Part shown: positions 54,693 through 64,000 of the stretch, piece by piece
Layout: each line of letters opens with the position of its first letter
Numbering within the stretch: the first letter of the stretch is position 1
Translations under genes and position numbers: made by a program
The notes under the pieces: generated by a model
Told to the model about the DNA's origin: nothing
Seen by the model: only the letters and a program-made list of their open reading frames with translations
The model's database searches: none
From: Niebla homalea
Taxonomy: Eukaryota; Ascomycota; Lecanoromycetes; Lecanorales; Ramalinaceae
NCBI GenBank assembly: GCA_019925105.1
Contig: JAHGAU010000036.1
Coordinates: 248,001-312,000, forward strand
Length of the DNA: 64,000 nucleotides
Direction: 5' to 3'

Positions 54693-57552
54693 ATGCCGCC
54701 ACCATCGACCTGTCCCCTATCCAATCCCACCCCACCCGAGACCACCACCTGTCCCGAGCCGCACGGTGTCGACGAGCTCACTGCCTCTGCCAAGTCCCTC
54801 TCCCTCGATGGGCCTACCAGCCCCACCCGCACCCAGCCCTCCTCCCCTTTCCTTCTCCTCCCCCGCGAGATCAGGGATCAGATATACATCCACCTCATTC
54901 CTCGCAGCGGTGTCTACCGCAACTGGACCCCCGATCTCCCGCGCGTGTTCCGGCGAAAATGCTCGGGCCATAAACGATGTTGGGAGAATGGAGTCCAGAC
55001 ATGCTCGTGGCAGGGGTGGAATGGGGTGTACGAGGAAGAAGAGAGGGAGATGAGTTCGGAGACAGTGTGGGGGTATGGAGCAAGACCCATCTTGAAAGAT
55101 GTAGAGGGAGGAGAGAGTAAGGCGATGAAGGAGGGGGTGGATGTTTGTAAGGGGTGGATGATGGAGAGTCTAGGGGGAAACGGGTTGAATATCAGGGAGA
55201 CGTGTAGGCAGGTTGGGAAGGAGGCTGCGGAGGTATATCCCATTTCTTCTTACTCCATATTCTGCTTGCTTCCGTGATACCTCGAGATTGAAGCTTGTTT
55301 TCTCCTCTCCCAGCTTCTCGTAGAGCATAAGGGGGGTCTAAAAGCTGACGAGAGACGACGAGGTCATCTTCTCCACCGCCACATTCCGCTACCGCTACTC
55401 CAACTTCCGGCGCAAATCCGAGATCCGCTACCTTTACCCAGAGCTATCACAATTGCTGGCCCACGGCCGCAATAATATCGACCTGGAAATCGACTACAGC
55501 CGCACCAGCGCTGCCGACAACTTCCTGCACCACCTCACCGCCCTGTGCCCGGACCCAAAGACATACCCACCACTCGACCTATCCAGCCAATCTTCCCGCC
55601 TGCGGAAGTATCATGCATCAAGACACCGGACTCCCGATGAGCTCGCCGGTTGGGACGCCCCGGACGCCGACCCGGACGAGCGCGACCACAGCTATTACAA
55701 CCCCTTCACCCTCTCCCCCATCGCGCACTTCAACACCTACCGCTCACCCTTGATCACACCCGTTGCCTTACCCGTCCAGTTCTTCGACCCTGACTACTTC
55801 ACCCACCCCGACATCCAACATACCGGCGATCGGATGCCGGACCACCTCGAAGATTTCACGGTGCGGCAGAAATTCTACTGTCCCGTCCGCTCGGATTTCC
55901 AATCCGTCTCCACCGATCTCGCCACCGCCACAATTTCCATCACCATACCCCAAGGCCGTTACGTGCGACTCTCGCCGCGGAAAACGAGAAGAATCCAGCC
56001 GCGCCCCGACCCCGGACCCGAAGGCTGGGGATTCAGTCGTCCCCCCCGCGCCCGCGCCGTGGTCGCTGGTCCCACACCACCAGTAGTCAAGTGGGTCGAA
56101 CCGCCTCGCCCACTCGAGGACGCCCTCCACATGGACGCGCGCACCCTAGCCGCCTGGATCCATAGCATGTCCCGCGGGTGGGACCGCCTTGTCCTGCGCT
56201 GCTACCGCCCCGACACCATCGACCACGAGATCGGCATTCTACGGGACCTGGACGTACGCCCGCGCGCCGCTCCCCTGGCGGTGCGACACCTCATCCAGAC
56301 CCTCCTGGGCGGCTGCAGCAACAACAACAACAACAGAAACAAGGATGATCATCATCCCACAGCGATGATGATGGAGCCCATGAAGTGGTCGCTTCCCCCC
56401 CACCACCACTGCCGCCCCCTCGAGTTCCGTGACCGGTGCGATCGAATGGCGAGGGCGTATTACCGCTCCCCTGCCGGCGCCTCCGGGCAGCTAAGACCGT
56501 GGCTGGGCAGGGGCAGTGGTCCGTCGTCCTCGGCAGGCGGCAGCAGCAGGTACTATCGCATCTGGCGGGAGCGTGACGAGGGGTACAGTGGGCAGCTGCG
56601 GGAGTGGTGGTATGCGGTGGATACTGGGGGCCACCACCACCACGACCACCAGACGACGGCAGCGTCTGGGGCTGGAAAAGGGAGGAGGTGGTATTTCGAG
56701 ATCTGCGATGAAGGGGAGGGGTGGGTCAAGCGGTGGGAGCGGCTCTCTTTTCGTCGCGAAGATGATGTTGATGGGTCGGCAGGAGGAGGAGGAGGCAAGG
56801 CCGGGACCGCGGCAGTTGCGGTGGCCGTGGCATGTAGTGGTGATGGATCGGCGCCGGGGGTGCGCCACGATGCAGCTGCTGCTGCTGCCGCTACGCACGG
56901 CGGTTCCTCTTCCTCCTCCTCCTCCTCCTCCTCCTCCTCCCCCTCCTCCTGGTCCTCCTCCTCCGCTGCTGCGGTGGTGGTAGACACACCACTAGCAGCG
57001 GCGGGGAATCAAGAGTCATCGTCATCAGTGGTTGGCAATAATGATTCTCCAGTAGTAGTAGCAGCAGCAGCCAACGATCCCCCCCCCATCGCGAGAAATA
57101 ACGCATCATCCGCAGGAGATGATAATAACAATAATAATAATGACGACAACGACGACGGCGGACACACCCCCCCATCCAAGTGGGCCACCCTAGAAGTCAA
57201 ATACATTGAAGGCGAGGACCAAGGCCGCGGGTGCGAGGTCGTGCTCGAGGGCAGGCGGGCGGATGGCTTCGTGGATGTGTGTGTCGGGGTGAAGTGGGGG
57301 CTGGGCATGGTGGAGTGGGTGGTGGATGAGGGGGGGGATGTGGTGCCGGAGTATGAGGGGGTTAGGGCGGAGGATCTGGAGGGGGTGGTGGATGAGGAGG
57401 GGGTGGATGAGGAGGAGGGGGAGGTGGATGAGGTGGAGGAAGAAGAGGAGGAGGAGGAGTGGATTGGGGGTGGTATCATGATGGGGCAAGGGGGGATTGG
57501 TGAGGGGGAGGTTTGTTGTTTGGATAACTTGGAGTTGGTTGGATGTTTATAG
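54693..57552 (+). CDS. F-box/2EXR-like protein with long low-complexity C-terminus
   Basis: Two exons, 54693-55232 and 55345-57552, give 915 aa. After a Pro/Thr/Ser-rich start, FLLLPREIRDQIYIHLIP at about residues 51-68 matches the F-box-like/2EXR motif typical of large fungal families. NIRETCRQVGKEAAE and, after the intron, VIFSTATFRYRY follow the usual pattern (former F-box proteins: '..R.VNRQI..EA..VLY..NTF.F'). The donor is GTATAT; the acceptor (TCTAAAAG before CTGACG) is weak, but an upstream TAA in this frame rules out earlier sites. The second half is unusual: runs of Asn, His, Ser, Ala and Asp encoded by (AAC)n, (TCC)n and (AAT)n tracts, and an acidic end. It may be a substrate adaptor for ubiquitin ligases. 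Function is inferred from the short motif only. Confidence 0.65.
56904..56962 (+). repeat. (TCC)n microsatellite in coding sequence
   Basis: A nearly uninterrupted TCC/TCT tract encodes a poly-Ser run in the F-box/2EXR-like protein. Confidence 0.85.
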
Positions 57553-57802
57553 ATTGAGATAGATGATTTCTTGGTTTTCATTCTGCAGGTGTATCTTGGA
57601 GATACATGATATAGGGATTTAAGTAAGGTATGGTAGTTTCGAACCTACCAATCATCCGATTGCAACCAACATTTCATCGAAATTCATATCGCGTGTTGCA
57701 TATATGTGGTATCAAGGTAACATAGAATCCCATCCATCAAAAAATGTCTGGGATTATTCCTCATCGCTCAACCGTTCACGAATGGTCATTGAAAACAAGG
57801 GA

Positions 57803-59156
57803 CTACTTCCCACCCCCGCCAAGCCCAGTCATGCTCCCCAACCCACTCGCAGCACTACTCGCCCCCTGTCCCACTCCACTCGCCACGCCCGTCCCCGTCT
57901 CAGCGGCGCCGCTACCTAACCCCTTTGCGCCCTCGTACGCGCCCCCACCGGCGCCCTTGACACCGTCTCCTACGGCACCCGCCGTATCACCAGCCCCTTC
58001 CTTCATGCCCTCCATCTTATTATCGCCCTGGGTAGCACCACCCATCTTACTCACCCCGGCCCCGGCTCCACCAACCGTCTTCTGCGCCGTATCTTCCACA
58101 TCGCGCGCGGTGCCCTTTGCCGCATCGGCGGTGTGATCCAGGCCGTCCGAAGCATCCTTGGTGGCTTCCTTGGTGCCGGTAGCATCCTGCGCGCTCCCGA
58201 TGGTGTCTTTGACACCCGCATGGGCTTTGTCCTCGACGTCCCGATGGCCCGATTTGGCGGCCTCGGTGGTGTCGTTGTAAGCTTGCGAGGCTTTGCTTGC
58301 CGTCGATGTTGCCGTTTCTTCCGTCTTCTCGGCAGTTTGGGCATTAGTCTCCTTGACGGCTTCCTGGGCACCGCCCTTGGCTTTGTCGTCCTCGGCTGCG
58401 GCGGGTTTGGCTTGTTCCATCACTTTTTGGTTGCCTTCGCCGTCGGCGGAGGTGCCTCCTTCTTCGGGTTTAGAGCCGTCTTTGGAGGACGAACCGTGCC
58501 AGTACTCGCCTGCTTTGTTTCCAACGGTGCCGACCTGAAGAGGCAGAACATCTTAGTTGACGAGTCACCCAGAGGCGGAGGAAGGGGAAGGGGGGGTATG
58601 TATGAGGATGGCAGGACGTACGGCGTTCCCCGCAGCATCATAGACTGTTCTCGCAGCCCCACCAGCATACTCGTACGCCTGGCTCAGATATCCCTTCTCC
58701 TCTTCTTCCACACCACCAATCTTCTGAGCTATCGGCGCATTGCCGAGGCCTTCCGTGATGCCGCCAACTATGGGGACGGGAGACGTGACATCTTTCACGA
58801 GGCCTCTATGAATATTCGTCAGATGAAAGTAGATAGAGACAGGCACAAGGAGAGGGGAAGTTTGAAATACCCGCCGGCATGTAGACCTTGCTGTCCTGTC
58901 TGGACTCCACTCTTCGCTGCGTTACCCGCATCCTCGGATGTAGGCGCGTTCGAGCCCACGCCGGGGATGTATGATGCTGCTGATGAGAGGTAGCCTCTGA
59001 GATAGCCATAGTCAGCTAGACTTCAAGCACGGGCGCCTTGGTGGAGGTGCTATCATGCAGGGGTACGAGAGAGGCAGTAGGAACAGTAGTATGAACGCAA
59101 TCTTACCCAGATGAGCTCTGATTCTCCTGCGCCTTGTCGCCCCCTTGATCGGCCAT
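57803..59156 (-). CDS. LEA-like (late embryogenesis abundant) stress protein
   Basis: Four exons, 59156-59107, 58996-58871, 58805-58622 and 58534-57803, give 363 aa in phase; donors are GTAAGA, GTATTT and GTACGT. The N-terminal third has GGYLSSAASYIPGVGS and GGITEGLGNAPIAQKIGG, a motif of fungal LEA-domain proteins. The centre and C-terminus are made of Ala/Lys/Glu/Asp/Thr amphipathic 11-mer-like repeats (KASQAYNDTTEAAKSGHRD, DVEDTAQKTVGG), then Gly-rich repeats ending TGLGGGGK. There is no signal peptide. Such proteins are disordered when hydrated and are linked to drying, osmotic and cold tolerance, and are often induced in conidia. A TATA box lies about 106 bp upstream. It converges with the F-box/2EXR-like gene, 250 bp apart. 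Confidence 0.85.
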
Positions 59157-59885
59157 CTCGTATGCAGGAAGCTGGGAGGTCTAGGCTTGGACTGTTGTGT
59201 TCTTTACTCTGGGGGGGATCCTTCGCTTTATGTTATGCTAGGTGCTCGATCGCACTTCTCGTTATATATCTGCAATGTGTTGACTTTATCCGGTGTCGAG
59301 TTGGTTTTCTGAAAGCTAAGGGAATCGCTGGTGTATCAAAGGTTGGAAGAGAACTGAAGGAGGAGGGGCGGACTGAAGAGTGAAGAGCGGGGCAGGCACC
59401 ACTGGGCTGTCTATGACAGCATGCTGGATTTTGAAACACCATTGTGTTGGAAAACCGGGTTGTTGATTCCTGAAAATGATTCAATGATTGGCTGGCGCTT
59501 TAGCTATGAATGATGACTCCACAGCCTATCGTATGACGTTGTGCAGCAGATCAGGTCAAGTAAGAGGTGGGTCAGCGACATATCAACGCTAACCAATGCT
59601 GGATAGGCATCATTTTTCTACAAGTATCTGAGCAATTGCATGCGGAGATATTGTGGGCTCCGTTGAAAATGACGAGTTCCCTGAGGTGGATCCACGACTC
59701 TCGAGGCCTGAAAGATAGATCTGAAGATGTGATGTTCTATTAGAGATAATATAGCATGCATGCCTGCACACACGATTTCGTTAAAATGCCATCTATACAT
59801 GCCTGATGCCAAACGCCCATCCTGCAATGTGCCATCGAGTGATTCTGGAATGTGGCAAGTATGGACATATCTGTTAAAGCTCGTC
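59157..59885. promoter_or_regulatory. Promoter of the LEA-like gene and 3' region of the next gene
   Basis: These 729 bp carry a TATATAA element at 59262-59268 on the minus strand for the LEA-like gene. No supported ORF is present. Confidence 0.45.
59262..59268 (-). promoter_or_regulatory. TATA box for the LEA-like gene
   Basis: TATATAA on the minus strand lies about 106 bp upstream of the start codon at 59156, consistent with an inducible stress gene. Confidence 0.5.
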
Positions 59886-60644
59886 TCATAACAATCCAGC
59901 TCCCACAAAAGCTCCGCCAACAACCATGGCCGCCGTCCAACTCCCTATTATCCCCATGACAGACCATTTCCTCGACTCGAACAAAGGCATTCCCTCACTC
60001 TTTGCTTCATTCGTCTTCACTACCCCAAACTTCCCTGTTAGAGTCCCCATCCCGATAGTGCCTGTCTTCACAGCTGGTGGTGGTGATGCTGCGGCTCCGA
60101 AGGTCTGGGTGAAGACGTGTTCAACTTGCGTAGTGACGCCACCAATCACGGTCTGCACCATTTCGGTCGTCACTGCATTGGCTGTGGCTCCACCGGCTGG
60201 CTGAGCTGCAGGTGCACCACCGCCTCCAACGCCGGCTACTGGCGCTGCGGGAGCTGCAGCTGGCGCAGCGGCTTGTTGATTTGCTCCAGCTGCTGGAGCT
60301 GCTTGTTGTTGTGCACCTGCTGCGGGAGCTGCTTGTTGTTGTGCACCTGCTGCGGGAGCTGCTGCTTGTTGTTGAGCGCCGGCAACCGGTGCCGCCGCGC
60401 CTGCAGCTGCTTGCTGTCGTATGTCCAGATGTTTCACGTAGGGTATAGCAGGTATATACTCTCGGAGATCGAGGTGTTTGAACAAGGGCTTTGATGTTTC
60501 TGATGGTGAGCTGGTGGAAGGTGTGGGTTCGATAAGGATGCCATCCAGCGCGCGAGGGACTGGACGTTCATGATTGTTCTGGTAGGCTAATGTAGATGTC
60601 GAGCTGAGAAGCAGTAAGAGGAGAGACGATGTCGGTAGATACAT
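59886..60644 (-). CDS. Secreted Ala/Gln/Pro-repeat protein, possibly GPI-anchored
   Basis: A single exon of 252 aa. A clear signal peptide (MYLPTSSLLLLLLSSTSTLAYQ) starts it. A short region with FKHLDLREYIPAIPYVKHLD is followed by imperfect decapeptide repeats AQQQAAPAAG at about residues 77-125, then Ala/Pro/Gly-rich sequence, a more ordered block (TTEMVQTVIGGVTTQVEHVF) at about 158-178 and a C-terminal hydrophobic stretch (GIIGSWTAAMVVGGAFVGAG) at the very end. The C-terminal hydrophobic end without a basic cytosolic tail fits a GPI-attachment signal, though a plain membrane helix is possible. It is probably a cell-wall or surface protein. No enzyme motif is seen. Confidence 0.75.
   Translation of the reverse strand: MYLPTSSLLLLLLSSTSTLAYQNNHERPVPRALDGILIEPTPSTSSPSETSKPLFKHLDLREYIPAIPYVKHLDIRQQAAAGAAAPVAGAQQQAAAPAAGAQQQAAPAAGAQQQAAPAAGANQQAAAPAAAPAAPVAGVGGGGAPAAQPAGGATANAVTTEMVQTVIGGVTTQVEHVFTQTFGAAASPPPAVKTGTIGMGTLTGKFGVVKTNEAKSEGMPLFESRKWSVMGIIGSWTAAMVVGGAFVGAGLL
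60301..60360 (-). repeat. Two perfect 30-bp tandem repeats in coding sequence
   Basis: Two identical 30-bp units, followed by a diverged third at about 60361-60393, encode the decapeptide AQQQAAPAAG of the secreted protein. Confidence 0.9.
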
Positions 60645-62688
60645 GGTCGTATAATGTGGACGAAAGGTAGTCGAGGTTCGGTATTATCCTCGCGACTTAT
60701 GGTTTAAAGCCACAGTAGTTTTGTAGACGTCTGCTAATGACCACAACTCTCTTGGGTTGCTATCGAGGGTATCGCACCGAGCTGCTAACAGAGGGATCTT
60801 GAAGATAACGATTGAATGAGGAAATGAATCCAGATGTCAAGTTGGATGTCTGCTGTACGAACAGGCTCGTTTGTCCCTCAGTTTTAGGGGGCTGGAGAGG
60901 AAACGGTGGCCTGTGAAGGAGTGAAAGAAGGTATTTCAAGAAACGTAATCAGTGCTGGCTTCTCCTAGGTAACGAGCGTGATCTCGAAGGAAGTATCTAG
61001 GGTAGTAGCGACCGCGGTTTCTCTGTCTGGGAAGTGAGTATTGTTCGTGTCAGGGGAGCATCCGAGGATCTCAGATGGGCATTAAGGTTGTCTCTTGGCA
61101 GTCCAGAAATAGAAAGTGTGGTCGGATCAATAAAACTCCGGGTAGCTTATCAAAATTGGAGCTTTTCGTTCCTCCTCTATGACGTGCCTGGATGGTAGGT
61201 AGGTATGTCATGCAGGGCATATCTCAGCTGGGAAGGTGCAAGATAAGGGGCGTTCGTTGACATGGACAAACTTCGATATACCATTGGGCAAGATAGCAGC
61301 TAGGATCTGTCTATTGTCTTATCTACTCACTGAGGACTGAATACAGATCTTCTATCCATTGCGTCTCCCAAGATCATCACCTCGTACAAGAATGGCTTCA
61401 TGATGATCTATCCCTTGTATTGGCTGCAGAGCCTCCAATTCAGTCCGGATCCTCTTTTCTCGCTTCCTACACCTCACCAGCGAGAAGGGTTTGCCGGATC
61501 AAACGGGTAAAACAATCATCGTCACGGATGCATACTCTGGATTCGATTATGATCTTTCTAGGATCGGGTAGAAAACAGTCGTTAAATTGTACGTTGCACG
61601 CAGTCCAGAGACTAGGAGTTGGAAAGCATTTAGCAGATAAAGGTGTGTGTCTGATCACTGGATTTTGCACTCTTCAACTTGGCGGACCTGAGTTGTATCA
61701 AAGCCTCTGTCGAAAAGCTCGGAGCCAAAGAGCGCAGGCTTGATATATGTCCATTCCAGCACACAAAAATCCATTTCCTAGCCCTCCGGCCAGGTCTCAG
61801 TGATGAGTACATCTCCACTGTCTGATCCGAGCAGGAATTGTGCGTCCTCCTAAAATGGGCAACTGGTATCTTGCAAGCGAGATGGCTTAGGAGGTCGGTC
61901 CCAAAGGATTCATCAGCGTCACACAGAACCTTAGCGCCCTGATGATCTGCTGGGTACTGCTCCTTGGCTCCAAGTCTTCTGGAAGCTAGTAATTTGTTCT
62001 CCCATCTAAGGTGCATGTACCAAGTTCTGGTCTGGACTATCGTCCGACGTTCAGGAAGAGAACGATGAATTAAGTTTTGCCCTTCGGTGAGACATACCCT
62101 TCGCTATGGCAAGACCTAACGAGTGGGCTAAGGAGTGAAAGAGATGGTGTTACTGGTAAGGCTAGCGAACTTCACCATTGGTTGAGCAGCAAATTCCTTG
62201 CCTAACTCCAATCATGTCAGTCGTGTTACACAAAATTGCGCCCTCTGCAAGTGCATAAAAGGACGTGAAAGAGCAACAGCGAGAACGATCTCGGCTAGGC
62301 ACCATGTGGACTGGGCTTTTCTACCATTCTCTTACCTGTAAGGTGATTCTCATGAAGAAAATAGGATTTTATTCACAATTCACCCATCTTACCTTCTGCA
62401 CGGGTGTTAGAGTTTTTAGCAGTGAGTGAATGTGTTAACGTCATAAAGGGTATGCTTCTATTTTGATTCGTTGCAATCTTTTCGCGGTGTCGTGGATGGA
62501 TTCATTTGCCACATGGCATCATTCACCATCACCGAGTGATGGCGCAGTGGGACAAGTGAATGATCTTCAATAAAATAACGGACATCGATAGTGCACTTGT
62601 CTTTGCATAAAAAGAGACTCGTACTATTACCACCTTTGACTTTCATACCATCATCTTGTACTCCCATCCATATGATCGTTTTGCTATA
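60645..62688. other. Large divergent intergenic region, no supported gene
   Basis: These 2.04 kb lie between the starts of the secreted-protein gene and the last gene. ORFs at 61420-61743 (plus) and 61630-62016 (minus) overlap each other and show no family features. No tRNA, rRNA or transposon end was recognised. Confidence 0.5.
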
Positions 62689-63641
62689 ATGCCTTCAAAT
62701 ACCCGCCGAATGAGAATCAAGAAGGAGAAGTCGACTCCACGCTCTTGGCTAGACACGGTCTTACAAGACCCAAACAGTACTCCAGCAATAAAGCGCTCAA
62801 GCAGCTCGGCCTCGTCAGATGATCTAAGAGCCTCCCTGTCAAATGGTTCCCCTGTCTCAAGTGTTTCAGAGTCCGAAGCAGATGTAGTTGCGTTTCTGAC
62901 GGTAAGTCCAAGTTTCCAGGAACATTTCAGTCCTTATTTGCGAACTTTGTCATCAGGATGCCGCCCTCCGCAGGAAGCATTTCGAAGAGGAACGCACGCA
63001 TCGTAAACTTCCTACACTCTCAAAAGGAGATATGGATGACCTAAAACATCGCATGTCACCAAGCGAAGTGGGCCCCCTACCAAACTTTGGCCCACAGTGC
63101 CCCATGTTGAAGAAAGAGGAGGAGCTCCTGTCGTTACACAAGAGCTCACTCGAAGATTCCAAGCCAGCTACCGCCAGGTGGATCTTACCTTCTCCTCCCC
63201 CGACAGCCAAACATTCACTCGAAGATTCAGCAACCCCGACTGGCAAGTGGCTCTTGCCATCTCCGCCATTAACAGCCAGTAAGCCGACGTTCGCCACTGC
63301 TTGTCAGCAACAGCCCAGTGAGACTCCAAGGATAACACCTCCAACTGCTCTAGTCGCTCCGATCGCTCCCGTCGCTCCAGCCGCCCCTCCGACTAGCAAC
63401 CTGAGGGCAATAGCGCCGAAGGAGGAGAAGAGGAAAAAGCAGAAGGTCCCGTTGACTATCCCCACTGTCGGATATGAGGAGATGTTCAAGGAAACACCCC
63501 GCCTAGTCGAAGAAGTAAGCCGTCCCTTCTGTGATGGTGAGTGTGGGGATGCATATTTAGGCTGATGGGAGTGCTGATGATCAGATGAAGAAACGTGGAC
63601 AGATGCATGTGGACGCGAGGGGGCCGGCTGAGGATGAGTGA
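62689..63641 (+). CDS. Ser/Pro-rich basic protein of unknown function
   Basis: Three exons, 62689-62901, 62957-63514 and 63585-63641, give 275 aa. The start MPSNTRRMRIKKEKS is basic, followed by a Ser-rich stretch. Exon 2 opens with a charged helix (DAALRRKHFEEERTHRKL), then KHRMSPSEVGPLPNFGPQCP, two related motifs (LEDSKPATARWILPSPPP and LEDSATPTGKWLLPSPPL, an internal repeat of about 20 residues), an Ala/Pro-rich linker and a Lys-rich KEEKRKKQKV that may be a nuclear signal. Donors are GTAAGT and GTAAGC; the first junction is well supported, the last (63514/63585) less so, since reading through gives an alternative end at 63565. I do not recognise a family. Confidence 0.55.
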
Positions 63642-64000
63642 AGTTCTACCACTCCGCCAGCTCTGAAGTTGGAAACGGCGTGGATGGATAAAGTCGTTGG
63701 ATGAGGGATGACAGGGGAGGGTTGCAGAAGGAGGGGGCCGGGAGGATGGCGAGAGCTAAAGCATGGTGGACGTTGATCAGTGAAACAGGGAAGGTTTTGT
63801 TGGCTGCCACTTGTGCGTGAGGCACCAGTGATTCTGTTTTGTTTTTGCAGGGCCTGTATGACACTACCTCTATCCATCCAAAGGTTCGACATCTGAAATC
63901 ATCATCATCATTAATCAACCATGCGCCTTCTACCCACCATGATTACACTATGCAAGATATGCAAGCTGAAATTTGCCCGTCGACTTGTAAAGATGCTATT
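63642..64000. other. Window-edge sequence without a recognised gene
   Basis: The last 359 bp hold antisense ORFs of 90-103 aa without family features. They may belong to a gene that continues beyond the window. Confidence 0.4.

Noticed and set aside
57009..57581. 190-aa minus-strand Ser/Thr/Pro-rich ORF
   Set aside because: It is antisense to the acidic and Gly-rich tail of the F-box/2EXR-like protein and consists of simple repeats only.
1..64000. CRISPR arrays, prophage, insertion sequences, operons
   Set aside because: The window is fungal nuclear DNA. No direct-repeat arrays, transposase genes or paired terminal inverted repeats were seen.

Overview
The window is eukaryotic and comes from the nuclear genome of a filamentous ascomycete (Pezizomycotina, probably Dothideomycetes). 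The grounds are monocistronic genes on both strands, short 45-220 nt GT..AG introns with CTNAN-type branch points, and a set of fungal families: a DUF7025-type AAA ATPase, a DUF7708 STAND-like protein, AIM6, IRC22/TRAP-alpha, a FEX fluoride exporter, an importin alpha, a Cdc25-type RasGEF and a C2H2 factor with a fungal transcription-factor domain. The class assignment is inference; the kingdom and subphylum are well supported. No operons, prophage, CRISPR arrays, rRNA genes or intact transposons were seen. All exon coordinates below were worked out by hand from splice signals, reading phase and family expectation; every multi-exon model except the ankyrin gene sums to a whole number of codons.

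Left part (1-9.1 kb). A partial AAA+ ATPase (minus) and a STAND-like protein without a P-loop (plus) stand head to head, 201 bp apart. A 1.2 kb gap with a possible decayed gene follows, then AIM6 (minus), a basic coiled-coil nuclear-type protein (plus) and a small stress protein usually labelled Ddr48-like (minus).

Middle (9.7-36.2 kb). This is a dense run of housekeeping and genome-maintenance genes: the largest TFIIIC subunit (Tfc3), a DUF7923/CCCH zinc-finger protein, the ER membrane protein IRC22, aprataxin (DNA adenylate repair), a DHX29/DHX57/Ucp12-like DExH RNA helicase, the telomere protein Pot1, importin alpha, a formaldehyde dehydrogenase-type Zn-alcohol dehydrogenase containing a 6-nt micro-exon, and a fused-duplicate fluoride exporter. 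Genes alternate in divergent pairs with short shared promoters and convergent pairs with short 3' gaps.

Right part (37-64 kb). Gene density falls. There is an ankyrin-repeat protein with a helo-like N-terminus, the SH3-RasGEF Cdc25 homologue, a C2H2/fungal-TF regulator, a calmodulin-like protein with very small exons, an F-box/2EXR-like protein with a long low-complexity tail, an LEA-like protein, a repeat-containing secreted protein that may be GPI-anchored, and a Ser/Pro-rich unknown. Intergenic gaps reach 2.3-3.4 kb. The genes do not form one pathway. Two loose themes are nucleic-acid maintenance in the middle and signalling or stress on the right (RasGEF, calmodulin-like, LEA, fluoride and formaldehyde detoxification).
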